Shown piece by piece: positions 15,619-24,016 of a stretch of 60,003 bases of DNA. The notes under the pieces were generated by a model. It was not told where the DNA came from and ran no database searches. It saw only the letters and a program-made list of their open reading frames with translations. Both the position numbers and the translations under genes were made by a program. Positions within the stretch are counted from its first letter, which is position 1; each line of letters starts with the position of its first letter. The stretch is from DATJSJ01 sp035504175 (GTDB lineage: Bacteria > Pseudomonadota > Alphaproteobacteria > Acetobacterales > Acetobacteraceae): assembly GCA_035504175.1 (NCBI GenBank), contig DATJSJ010000157.1, positions 1 through 60,003 of the forward strand. Direction: 5' to 3'.

Positions 15619-18600
15619 ATGACCACCATCAGCCAATTGCCCGTTGCCACCACACCGTCCTCGACCGACGTGCTGCCGCTCAGTCAGTCCGGCGTGACGT
15701 GTCAGGTCCAGGTCGGCTCATTGCTGGCCGGGACCCAGCCGGCGCTCACGCTGGCACCCGGGGCGATTCTTGGTCGCGTCTCATCGGGGGCCGGCGCGCC
15801 GGAGCCGATCAATCTCGGCAGCGGGCTTTCGATCACCAACGGGTCGCTGATCGCCTCGGGCGTCATGGGCCCTGCCGGTCCCACCGGCGCGCAGGGCGCA
15901 CAGGGTGCCAGTCTGCGATCGGGCACGACGGCGCCGACCGCCGCGATCGGCAATGACGGCGACACCTATCTGAATACGGTCACCGGCGACGTCTACGCCC
16001 GTGCCAACGCCACCTGGAGCAAGACCGGCAACGTCGCGGGTCCGGCCGGTTCGACGGGCGCGACCGGCAGTGCGGGCGCCACCGGGTCGAGTCTGCTCTC
16101 GGGCACCGGGGCGCCGAGCAGCTCATCCGGCAACAACGGCGACAGCTTCATCAACACCGCGACCGGCGACATCTACCTGAAGTCGGCCGGCACCTGGACC
16201 AAGACCGGCAACGTCATGGGGCCGAGCGGGCCGCAGGGGCCGGTTGGCCCGCAAGGGCCCGCCGGCACGGTCAGCGGCGTGCCCTCGGCGCCGCTGCTCG
16301 GCGGCACCGGCTCGAGCTTGCAGGCGGTGTCGCTCGGCAGTGGTCTGGCGATGGCGAGCAACGCGCTGGGCGTGGCGCTCGGCGGGCTCGACGGCTCGAC
16401 CTCCGTCGCGACGGCGACCGGCGGCAGCGCCAGCCGCAAGCTCGCCGATCACCTCTGCGACGTCGCCTCGGTCAAGCAGCTCGGCGCCAAGGGCGACGGC
16501 AGCACCGACGACACCGCGGCGATCCAGGCGGCGCAGCAGGCCGGGCATCCGTGGACTTTGCCGAGCGGCACCTACAAGACCAGCATCGCCGCGACCGCGC
16601 TGACCGGTCCGTTCCGCGGCCCGGGCCAGGTGCAGACCTCCGATTCCAATCGCCACGGCACCTATTTCTGCAACGTCTCGTCCTCGCCGGCCTCGGTCGG
16701 CAACTGGAACACGGTTGCCGGCGCGTTCAGCGGCGACGTCTCGCGGCTGCAGTTTCCGATCGAGCACCGGATCACCGGGGCGACGACGCTCGGTCAGCCG
16801 AGCACCGGATACAACGTGGTGCAGGAGACCTCGGCGGTTGCGCTCTACCTGCACAATGAAAGCGGCCATAACGCGTCGACCAGCGCGCCGTCGGGTCGCA
16901 CCGCGGCGATCGGCATCTCGCTGACCGGCGAGCAGTCCGGGCAGGGCGACCTGATGCTGATGTATGCGCAGGCGCATACCGCCAGCACCTTGCCGGGGGC
17001 GACACATTTCCTTGCCAATCCGGCGATTTCCATCCTGGCGGGCGAGCTAGACGCGCAGGCGGCGGGCGTTTACCTGAACCCGGTCGAGATCGATCTCAAC
17101 GACAACGGATACGACGTCGCCGCGATCGGTCCGGTGATCAACCTCAACCGGACCAATGCCACCGGCGCGCTCGGCACGATGTGGATCGGCAGCCGCATCC
17201 AGTCGATCGGCACCGCCGCGGTCGATGCGGCCTATTCGGCGATCGGCTTCTACAATATCGGGCTGGATCTCTCGTCCTGCCTCAACTCCGGCAGCGTCGC
17301 GGCGGTCTCGGTGCGCGGCGGCGACCGGATCTATCTCGATGCCACCAACACGGATACGCATCTCAACCCGGCCAAGACCGTGCTCGGCGGGTCGTGGCTG
17401 ACGCATTCGGTCACCGACAACGCCGTCGAGATCGGGCATAACGGCGCGCTGGCGCTGCAGGTCGTCAACCCGGCGAGTGCCGTGAACTGGCTGCGCGCCA
17501 ACGGCAGCGCCACCGGTGGTGCGACCTCGATCCAGGCGGTCGGCAGCGATGCCAGCATCATCGCCGCCATCTTCGGCAAGGGCGCCGGGTCGGGCGTGGC
17601 GCTGGGCAGCGACGGGGCGGTGGGCTTCTCCGTCTCGACCGTGGCCACCACCGACAAGAACTTCCTGCAGGCGCGCAGCGCGCCCTCCGGCGCCGCGCCG
17701 GCGCTGTTCGCGCTCAGCGCGTCCGGCGACACCAACGTCACCACCGGCATGTTCGGGCACGGCAATGGCGGCGTCGCGCTCGGCAATGACGGCACCGTCG
17801 GGTTCAAGGCGACCTCCGCATCGGGTGATGCCTGCTACTTGCAGGCGCAGAGCGCCGCCTCCGGCAGCGCGCCAGGCCTCTACGCCATCGGCAGCAATGC
17901 CGGCATCAAGCTGGTGCCGTCCGGCACCGGCGTGGTGACGGCGCCGACGGCGGCGGCGACCGACAGTTCGACCACCGTTGCGACCACCGCCTTCGTCAAG
18001 AACCAGGCCTATATCACGGCGTCGTCTGCGGCCGTCGCCTTCACCGGCGGCACGATCGACGGCGCGGTGATCGGTGGCAACAATCCGGCCGCGATCACCG
18101 GCACCAGCGTTACGGCGAAGGGTGCGGCGAACGCGGCGGGGCTCGCGGGTGCCGCGACCGGTGCGCCGGTCTCGCTGGTCGCGACCGGGTCGGACGCGAA
18201 TATCGGCATCGCGGTCATCACCAAAGGCACCGGCGCATTGACCGCGCAGGTGCCCGACAGCACCAGCAACGGCGGCAATGCGCGCGGCGCCGATGCGGTG
18301 GACTGGCAGAGCGTGCGCAGCGCGGCGACGCAGGTCGCCTCCGGCGCCAATGCGGCGCTGGTGGGCGGGTCGGGCAATACCGCGAGCGCCAGCTACGCGA
18401 TTGCCGGTGGCATCAACAACGCCGCCTCCGGCACCGCCGCGGTCGCCTTCGGCCAGGGCAATGCCATCTCCGGCAGCTTCAGCGTCGCGCCGGGCGGCAT
18501 CCAGGGCAATGATCGCGGCACCTACGGCAAGCTGGTGTTCGCCTCCGGGCTGTTTTCGGTCCAGGGCGACGCGCAGGTCGGCGTGCACACACTGCGCGCC

Positions 18601-18972
18601 GTCAGCACGAGTGCCACCGCGGTGCGGGCGACGGCGGATGGCAACGCCGCCGGTTCGGTGAATTCGATACCGTTGCCCAACAACGGCGCCTTCGCCTGTC
18701 GCGGCTTCGCCGTCGCGCGCAACACCTCGACGGGCGATACCGCGATGTGGACGATCGATGCGCTTTGCGCCAAGCGCGGCGCCTCCGCCTCGGCCACATC
18801 GCTGGTCGGCACGCCGACCGTGACCAAGGCCCAGGCTGATACCAATGCGAGCAGCTGGGCGCTGTCGGTCGCCGCCGACACGACGAACGGGGCGATAGCC
18901 TTTTCCGTGACCGGTGCTGCCAGCACCACGATTCACTTGGTCCTGCGCCTCGATACCGTCGAAGTCCAGTAG
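15619..18972 (+). CDS. long tail fibre/receptor-binding protein with collagen-like segments
   Basis: A 1,117-residue protein. Residues 1-80 share the anchor of the upstream tailspike. Three collagen-like Gly-X-Y runs occur at about 84-98, 141-158 and 201-217. Each of the first two is followed by a near copy of a roughly 60-residue module with GNxGDxxxNTxTGDxY and TWxKTGNV. Residues about 268-320 open like a pectate-lyase-type beta-helix (VKQLGAKGDGSTDDTAAIQ). Later parts contain repeats such as GGNTASASYAIAGG-type strands resembling trimeric autotransporter heads. The stop is followed by the lysis group. Confidence 0.8.
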   Translation: MTTISQLPVATTPSSTDVLPLSQSGVTCQVQVGSLLAGTQPALTLAPGAILGRVSSGAGAPEPINLGSGLSITNGSLIASGVMGPAGPTGAQGAQGASLRSGTTAPTAAIGNDGDTYLNTVTGDVYARANATWSKTGNVAGPAGSTGATGSAGATGSSLLSGTGAPSSSSGNNGDSFINTATGDIYLKSAGTWTKTGNVMGPSGPQGPVGPQGPAGTVSGVPSAPLLGGTGSSLQAVSLGSGLAMASNALGVALGGLDGSTSVATATGGSASRKLADHLCDVASVKQLGAKGDGSTDDTAAIQAAQQAGHPWTLPSGTYKTSIAATALTGPFRGPGQVQTSDSNRHGTYFCNVSSSPASVGNWNTVAGAFSGDVSRLQFPIEHRITGATTLGQPSTGYNVVQETSAVALYLHNESGHNASTSAPSGRTAAIGISLTGEQSGQGDLMLMYAQAHTASTLPGATHFLANPAISILAGELDAQAAGVYLNPVEIDLNDNGYDVAAIGPVINLNRTNATGALGTMWIGSRIQSIGTAAVDAAYSAIGFYNIGLDLSSCLNSGSVAAVSVRGGDRIYLDATNTDTHLNPAKTVLGGSWLTHSVTDNAVEIGHNGALALQVVNPASAVNWLRANGSATGGATSIQAVGSDASIIAAIFGKGAGSGVALGSDGAVGFSVSTVATTDKNFLQARSAPSGAAPALFALSASGDTNVTTGMFGHGNGGVALGNDGTVGFKATSASGDACYLQAQSAASGSAPGLYAIGSNAGIKLVPSGTGVVTAPTAAATDSSTTVATTAFVKNQAYITASSAAVAFTGGTIDGAVIGGNNPAAITGTSVTAKGAANAAGLAGAATGAPVSLVATGSDANIGIAVITKGTGALTAQVPDSTSNGGNARGADAVDWQSVRSAATQVASGANAALVGGSGNTASASYAIAGGINNAASGTAAVAFGQGNAISGSFSVAPGGIQGNDRGTYGKLVFASGLFSVQGDAQVGVHTLRAVSTSATAVRATADGNAAGSVNSIPLPNNGAFACRGFAVARNTSTGDTAMWTIDALCAKRGASASATSLVGTPTVTKAQADTNASSWALSVAADTTNGAIAFSVTGAASTTIHLVLRLDTVEVQ

Positions 18973-18982
18973 GAGATATGTC

Positions 18983-19006
18983 ATGTCGATCCAAGGGGCC
19001 CTCTGA
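18983..19006 (+). CDS. seven-codon leader ORF coupled to the next gene
   Basis: An AGGAG site (18971-18975) lies seven bases before an ATG that reads only MSIQGAL and stops. That stop overlaps the next start (TGATG at 19004-19008). The strong ribosome site thus points at the mini-ORF, and the next gene probably depends on translational coupling or reinitiation. The possibility that it is chance remains. Confidence 0.4.
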   Translation: MSIQGAL

Positions 19007-19326
19007 TGGCGCCCCGAGTTCCCGGCCCGTTGCCCGATGATCTGCTCGAGCGACTGGCCCGTGTGGAAGAGCAGCTTCATTCCGTCGCCGCCGCTGTCGA
19101 GCGACTTGCGACGCGCGATACCGATCTGGATCAGGGGATGCGAGCACTTGCCGAACGCGTGCAGAGCGGACTGCTCGCACAGGCGCAGGAGTTCCGCGAA
19201 ATGATCGAGCGCTTGTCTGGAAAATATGCTAGTCGTGAGGATCTGGCGATGATCAAGGGGCTGCTGGTCGCAGCATTCGGTAGTCTGAGTGCGTTTGCCT
19301 TCCACCGGATAACCGGCCATGGCTAG
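19006..19326 (+). CDS. coiled-coil membrane protein, XhlA-like lysis accessory
   Basis: A 106-residue protein. Residues about 10-75 form a coiled coil (LLERLARVEEQLHSVAAAVE), and residues about 82-100 form a hydrophobic segment (MIKGLLVAAFGSLSAFAFHR). This order, helix bundle then C-terminal membrane anchor, matches small XhlA/hemolysin-like proteins of phage lysis cassettes. It lies between the fibre genes and the endolysin. It overlaps the next gene by eight bases. No enzymatic function is expected; the role in lysis is inferred from layout. Confidence 0.55.
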   Translation: MAPRVPGPLPDDLLERLARVEEQLHSVAAAVERLATRDTDLDQGMRALAERVQSGLLAQAQEFREMIERLSGKYASREDLAMIKGLLVAAFGSLSAFAFHRITGHG

Positions 19327-19834
19327 AGGGCTGTCCGCGCTTCTCGCCTCGCGCGGCGCCTTTCTCGGTCTCATCGCCGCGTTCATCGCCATCCCGACAT
19401 TGGCCTATCTGCGACAGGTCTGCGCCGACCCGCTGACCGCGATCGCCGATCAGGGCATCGACGGGCCCTATGAGTTCACGCCGATGCCGGATGGCGACGT
19501 CGCGATCGGGCATCGTGTCGCGCAGATCCGTGCCGGCGAAAGCGTGGCGTGGCTGTCGCGCGCCTGCGCCGGAGACGGGACGCCGGTGCGTGGCCGGATC
19601 GAGCTGCTGCGCCTGCCGGACCGCTACGCCGGCGAGCAGGTCGTCCGCCAGCGTGCCGCGGCGCTCGGTGCCGGCGGTGAGCGGTGCGATCCGCTCGCCG
19701 ATCACATCCGGGTGCCCGCCGATGCCAGGCCGGGGCAGTACGAGCTGCGCCGCATCGCCGTCGTGCGCGCCGGCCTCGGCGGATTTCGCGCGTTTGCGCT
19801 CAATCCGCTGCGCTTCGAGGTGATTCCCCCATGA
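19319..19834 (+). CDS. membrane-anchored protein of unknown function in lysis group
   Basis: A 171-residue protein with one N-terminal membrane segment (about 13-31, GAFLGLIAAFIAIPTLAYL) and a soluble, probably periplasmic domain with two cysteines in its middle (CAGDG and GERCDPL) that could form a disulphide. It overlaps both neighbours (eight bases with the coiled-coil gene, ATGA with the endolysin gene). The position is that of a spanin or lysis regulator, but neither a coiled coil nor a Pro-rich outer partner is visible, so no function is assigned. Confidence 0.6.
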   Translation: MARGLSALLASRGAFLGLIAAFIAIPTLAYLRQVCADPLTAIADQGIDGPYEFTPMPDGDVAIGHRVAQIRAGESVAWLSRACAGDGTPVRGRIELLRLPDRYAGEQVVRQRAAALGAGGERCDPLADHIRVPADARPGQYELRRIAVVRAGLGGFRAFALNPLRFEVIPP

Positions 19835-20361
19835 GCCTGTTCGAGCAGGTGTTCGGCGTCGTCATCGGCGAGGAGGGCAGTTACAGCACCGATCCCGCCG
19901 ATCCGGGGAACTGGACGGGGGGCGCGCCGGGCAAGGGCGTGTGCCGCGGGACCAAATACGGCATCTCCGCCGCGGCCCATCCCGATACCGATATCGCGCA
20001 GCTCACGCTCGCCGACGCCGAGGCGATCTACCAGCAGGAATACTGGCAGCCGATCGCCGGCGACTCGCTGCCGCCGGCACTGGCCCTGCTCGCCTTCGAC
20101 GCCGCCGTCAATTGCGGCGTGTCGCGGGCGGCGCGCTGGCTGCAACTCGCCTGCGGCGCGACGCCCGACGGCATCGTCGGTCCGGTCACGCTCGCGGCGA
20201 TTCGCGCCCAGGCCGGAAAGGGTGCCGCGCTCTGCACCGAATTCCAGGCGCAGCGCCTCACCTTCATGGCGGCGCTGCCGACCTGGTCGCAATTCGGCCT
20301 CGGCTGGGCGCGACGGCTTTGCGCGCTGCCCTACGAGGCCATGCAGATCTCTACCGAGTGA
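19831..20361 (+). CDS. endolysin, glycoside hydrolase 108 family
   Basis: A 176-residue peptidoglycan hydrolase. The N-terminal GH108 domain carries the catalytic glutamate in GEEGSYS (E15) followed by DPADPGNWTGG and GTKYGIS, the family's hallmark segments. The C-terminal part (about 85-176) has the PG-binding-3 pattern (LLAFDAAVNCGVSRAARWLQ, then DGIVGPVTLAAI). The start at 19831 is chosen because it overlaps the upstream stop and gives the normal family length. No signal peptide is present, so export would need a holin; a candidate lies downstream. Confidence 0.92.
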   Translation: MSLFEQVFGVVIGEEGSYSTDPADPGNWTGGAPGKGVCRGTKYGISAAAHPDTDIAQLTLADAEAIYQQEYWQPIAGDSLPPALALLAFDAAVNCGVSRAARWLQLACGATPDGIVGPVTLAAIRAQAGKGAALCTEFQAQRLTFMAALPTWSQFGLGWARRLCALPYEAMQISTE

Positions 20362-20368
20362 GGATCCG

Positions 20369-21289
20369 ATGCGACCCGAACTGCTCCACGTCGTCACGGC
20401 GATCGCCAACCCGATCCGCTGGGCGAGCCGATTGCGTCTCTATCGCGATTTCGAGCGGCACATGCTCGAGAGCGGCGTCAACCTCACGGTGGTCGAGTGC
20501 GCCTATGGCGACCGGCCGCATCTCCTGGCCGGCACCCCAGGCGTCAACCACGTGCCGGTGCGCGCCAAATCGCTGGTCTGGACCAAGGAGAACCTGATCA
20601 ATCTCGGCATCGCGCGGCTGCCCGCCGACTGGCGCTACGTCGCCTGGATCGACGCCGATATCCGGTTCCGCCAGCCCGCCTGGGCGAGCGAGACCGTGCA
20701 CGCCCTGCAGCAATACGACTTCGTGCAGCCCTGGGCGGATTGCTACGATCTCGGTCCGAACGACGAGCATCTGCAGGCGCATCGCTCCTTCTGCCGGCTG
20801 TTCCACCATCGCCGGCCGATCGTGCCGAGCGGCAAGGCCGGCTACGAGTTCGCGCATCCTGGCTATGCCTGGGCGGCGACGCGGACGGCGCTCGAATGGG
20901 TCGGCGGGTTGATCGAGAGCGCCGCGCTCGGCGCTGCCGATCACCACATGGCCTTGGCGCTGATCGGCCGCGTGCGTGAGAGCGCGCCTGGCGGCATCTC
21001 GGAAGGCTACATGGCGCCGCTGCTGCGTTGGCAGGAGCGCGCCGAGCGTCACATCTGCCGCAATATCAGTTATGTTGCGGGCACCATCGAGCACGGCTGG
21101 CATGGCTCGAAGGACAAGCGCCGCTATGTCGATCGCTGGCAGGTGCTGACGCGTCACGCCTTCGATCCGGCGACCGATCTCAAGCGCAACACCAGCGGCG
21201 TGTTCGAGCTCGCCGGCAACAAGCCGGAGCTGCGGCATGACATCGACCTCTATTTCCGCCAGCGCGACGAGGATGCCAACTCGCTGTGA
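20369..21289 (+). CDS. glycosyltransferase-like protein (GT-A fold) in the lysis group
   Basis: A 306-residue protein with a GT-A-type layout: an N-terminal strand-helix-strand (LLHVVTAIANPIRWASRLRL), VVECAYGDRP, then WTKENLINLGIARLPADWRYVAWIDADIRF, in which D95-A-D97 is the nucleotide-sugar/metal-binding DxD. The middle has HHRRPIVPSGKAGYEFAHPG and a late ADHHMALALIG, consistent with the acceptor side. It lies seven bases after the endolysin stop. A function in altering host surface sugars or decorating phage proteins is possible but is inference. Similar stand-alone proteins are seen in phages. Confidence 0.65.
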   Translation: MRPELLHVVTAIANPIRWASRLRLYRDFERHMLESGVNLTVVECAYGDRPHLLAGTPGVNHVPVRAKSLVWTKENLINLGIARLPADWRYVAWIDADIRFRQPAWASETVHALQQYDFVQPWADCYDLGPNDEHLQAHRSFCRLFHHRRPIVPSGKAGYEFAHPGYAWAATRTALEWVGGLIESAALGAADHHMALALIGRVRESAPGGISEGYMAPLLRWQERAERHICRNISYVAGTIEHGWHGSKDKRRYVDRWQVLTRHAFDPATDLKRNTSGVFELAGNKPELRHDIDLYFRQRDEDANSL

Positions 21290-21545
21290 TGCGGCGGCAT
21301 GAGCTGACCGCTCGCCTCGTCTGATTCAAGCGCGCCGGGCGGTCACTCGGCTACGCGCGGGCGCGCGCCGACTCACGGCCTTGCCGGGGCGCGCCCTGAT
21401 CCGTCGTCGTGCACGTGGCCCGAAGCATCCCGGCGGTCCCGGCGTGTTGTCGCGGCGAAGCGGATCGCTCCGCCGCGGCAGGGCAGCGACGAGACGCTGC
21501 CCGCCCCGGCGCCGGCCCTCATCACCCAACGAATGGAGGCGCCGC

Positions 21546-22097
21546 ATGGGCGCACTGATTCCCCTGGCGCTGGGCATTGCGCCGGAGATCGCGAAATGGC
21601 TGTTCGGCGGCAGCGCGGCGAAAGTCACGCAGCAGGTCGGCCAGGCCGTGCAGCAGGTCACCGGCACCAATGATGCGGCGACCGCCGAGGCGGTGCTCTC
21701 GGACAAGCCCGATCTTGCGCAGGAGCTGCGGGTGCAGCTCGCGCAGATCGCCGCCCAGGCCGAGCAGGATGCGGGCAAGGCCCAGCTCGATACGCTGACG
21801 GCGCGGATCAAGGACGTGACCGACGCGCGCGCCCAGACGGTGGCGCTGGCGCAGAGCCGATCGCCGGTTGCCTATGGCGCGCCGGTCGTGTCGCTCGTGG
21901 TGCTGGTCACCTTCGGTGCGGTGATGGCGCTGGCCTTGACCCGGTCGCTGCCGGCCGGCAGCGAAACCATCCTCAACATGCTGCTGGGCACGCTCGCCGC
22001 CATGGCGACCAGCGTGGTCAGCTACTGGGTCGGCAGCAGCGCCGGCAGCGCCCGCAAGGACGAGCGCCTGGCGCAGGTCGCCTCGTCGCGGCGCTGA
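21546..22097 (+). CDS. holin of the gene-transfer-agent three-TM type
   Basis: A 183-residue membrane protein. An N-terminal hydrophobic/amphipathic helix (about 2-20, with APEIAKWLFG) is followed by a long Gln/Ala-rich helical region and two membrane segments (about 111-132 and 141-163) with a short charged tail (GSSAGSARKDERLAQ). This is the layout of the GTA holin family. Start at 21546 has GGAGG 8-12 bases upstream. The 256-base gap before it holds no gene I can support. It closes the phage-like block, and with the endolysin forms a lysis pair. Confidence 0.7.
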   Translation: MGALIPLALGIAPEIAKWLFGGSAAKVTQQVGQAVQQVTGTNDAATAEAVLSDKPDLAQELRVQLAQIAAQAEQDAGKAQLDTLTARIKDVTDARAQTVALAQSRSPVAYGAPVVSLVVLVTFGAVMALALTRSLPAGSETILNMLLGTLAAMATSVVSYWVGSSAGSARKDERLAQVASSRR

Positions 22098-22146
22098 TCG
22101 CGGGCCCTCGGGATCGACACACGCCGGCGCGGATCGATCGGCCGGA

Positions 22147-22389
22147 TCAATGGATCGTGCCGTAGGACGGTGCACCGAGTCCGGGGCAGGTGCAGGACGA
22201 GCCGATCGGTCCGGATGCCGGTAGCGCGCATTGGTAGGCCCCGGCGTAGCAGATTGCCCCGTACGCCACCGGTCCGGCCGGTGGTCGCGTCGGAATCGGC
22301 GCCGCGACGCCGCTGCAGCCGGCGAGCCCCAGCACCGCGCCAGCCAGCAGGAACAGGCGGTGGGCGGATCGGCGCGACGGTGCGACCAT
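22147..22389 (-). CDS. small cysteine-containing lipoprotein
   Basis: An 80-residue secreted protein. A basic start, hydrophobic core and lipobox LAGC give a lipid-modified Cys24. The mature part is short, Pro/Gly-rich and has four more cysteines (in AICYAG, YQCAL and SSCTC), which may form disulphides in the periplasm. The start at 22389 is chosen because GAGG lies seven to ten bases upstream and it places the signal peptide normally. Function unknown. It faces the holin gene tail to tail. Confidence 0.65.
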   Translation of the reverse strand: MVAPSRRSAHRLFLLAGAVLGLAGCSGVAAPIPTRPPAGPVAYGAICYAGAYQCALPASGPIGSSCTCPGLGAPSYGTIH

Positions 22390-22472
22390 GGCGGACCTCA
22401 TGCACTGTGCCGGCGCGCCAGAACTCGGGGCGAGACGCGACGCGCGGGCGAAAGCCGGTCTCCGATCCCGCA

Positions 22473-23249
22473 TCAACCGGTTCCCGCCGATCGGGTTCCC
22501 GCCTGCGCGATCGCGCCGGGCGGTTGCGGCGCCGCCTCCCGGCGCAGCAGCAGCCGCGCCAGCCCCATCAGCGAGCCGCCCAACGCTTCGATCGTCGCTT
22601 CGATTGCGTCATCGGCGACGATGCGCAATTCGCTCATTTCGTCATTGCCTGACGCCGCATGCGCCGCCAGCACGCCGGCGGCCGAAAGCGGCACGCGCAA
22701 CGCATAGGCCATGTCGAACACCGCGGAACCGGGGTGCTCGACCAGGCAGAGCGGGCGCAGCCCGCTGACGCAGGCTGCGGCCACGCCGAGCTCCTCCTGC
22801 AATTCCCGCAGCAACTGGGCTCGCAGGTCGATGCGGCCGTCGCGCACCGACTGCTGGTCGACATTGCCGGCCGGCACCACCTGCCATTGCCCGCTCTGAT
22901 AGACCGAGCCGGCGCCGCGCCGGCCGAGCACGAGTCCGTCCGCGCAGCGCACCAGGCCACACACCGCCAGGCTTCGCACCTGCAGCTGCTCGAACAGCGC
23001 GGGCTCGAGAAACTGCGCGACCAGCCGGCGGTATTCGCTCCAGTGGCCGGTCAGGCGCGACGGGGTGATCGCATCGGCGGAGAAGATCCGCCCGTTGAAC
23101 AGCGTCGGCACCTGCCGGCGGGCCTGCTGCCACAGCCGATCCACCTCCGCCTCCAGCGCCGGCGCCAGCGGCGGCATCTCCCGCACCACCACCGCTTCGA
23201 TATCCGGGGCGGCCGGATGCTCCCGCCAGTCCTGCGTCGGTCCCGCCAC
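22473..23249 (-). CDS. Nudix hydrolase family protein
   Basis: A 258-residue protein. The Nudix box is recognisable at about 145-160 (LLRELQEELGV matches the conserved REUxEExGU half), with the expected Gly 20 residues before (PAGNVDQQ); the first box glutamate is not clear, so activity could be altered. An N-terminal 100-residue domain (IFSADAITPSRLTGHWSEYRRLV) precedes it, as in larger Nudix proteins. The start is GTG at 23249. The substrate cannot be told. It is divergent from the cupin gene with 162 bases between. Confidence 0.75.
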   Translation of the reverse strand: MAGPTQDWREHPAAPDIEAVVVREMPPLAPALEAEVDRLWQQARRQVPTLFNGRIFSADAITPSRLTGHWSEYRRLVAQFLEPALFEQLQVRSLAVCGLVRCADGLVLGRRGAGSVYQSGQWQVVPAGNVDQQSVRDGRIDLRAQLLRELQEELGVAAACVSGLRPLCLVEHPGSAVFDMAYALRVPLSAAGVLAAHAASGNDEMSELRIVADDAIEATIEALGGSLMGLARLLLRREAAPQPPGAIAQAGTRSAGTG

Positions 23250-23411
23250 CTCGCTCGCCCCTTCTGCTGTGCCGCGCGGCGCCAGGCCGAAGCCGCTCCG
23301 CCCTTCTGCGGCCCCGGCGCCGGCATTCCGCTATCATTGTTGCGGCGCAAAAGCACCCGTTGCCGGAGAGGATCGGCTATCGTCCCCGCCTCGGATGTCG
23401 GAGCACGGCAG

Positions 23412-23879
23412 ATGGCGGAGGCAGTCGACTGGCGGGAGAACGGGGTGCGCGTGATCCGCGGGGATCAGCTCGACCCGAACACGGCGCAGACGCCCGGCAT
23501 GCAGCGGGCGGCGGCGATCAATGCCGCGCGGGTCGGTGCGCAGCGGATCTGGGCCGGCACGGTGCGCATCGAGCCGAATGCCAGGACCGGCGCGCATCAC
23601 CACGGTGCGCTTGAAAGCGTGATCTACGTCGTGCACGGCCGCGCGCGCATGCGCTGGGGCGAGCGGCTGGAATTCGTCGCCGAAGCGGGCCCGGGCGATT
23701 TCATCTACGTCCCGCCCTATGTGCCGCATCAGGAGATCAACGCCTCGGGCGACCAGCCGCTCGAATGCGTCCTGGTGCGCAGCGACAACGAGGCCGTGGT
23801 GGTCAATCTGGATATCGCGCCGGTCGAGGCGCCGGAGACGGTCCACTGGATCGATCCGATCCATCGTCCGCCTGCGTAG
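23412..23879 (+). CDS. cupin-fold protein
   Basis: A 155-residue single-domain cupin. Motif 1 is GAHHHGALESVIYVVHGRAR, with the metal-binding His cluster and Glu, and motif 2 is GDFIYVPPYVPHQEINASG, with the last His ligand. The metal site is therefore complete. The start is ATG at 23412; the longer frame has no support. Cupins of this kind serve as small isomerases, dioxygenases or binding proteins, and the substrate cannot be told from context. Confidence 0.85.
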   Translation: MAEAVDWRENGVRVIRGDQLDPNTAQTPGMQRAAAINAARVGAQRIWAGTVRIEPNARTGAHHHGALESVIYVVHGRARMRWGERLEFVAEAGPGDFIYVPPYVPHQEINASGDQPLECVLVRSDNEAVVVNLDIAPVEAPETVHWIDPIHRPPA

Positions 23880-24016
23880 GAAACCTCCGACCGCACGCAA
23901 TCCCGCACGCGAAATCCGCTGACGCTGACACGCGTGCGGAGCGATTGCGAGGCCTCGCCGTCGCGCGCAACCGGTCCGGCGGCGTGCTCCGGCAAGCGCG
24001 CAGCGCGGCCGCGGCG

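Noticed and set aside
21290..21545. A gene in the gap before the holin
   Set aside because: The frames crossing it are Arg/Pro-rich shadows with no ribosome site or recognisable pattern.
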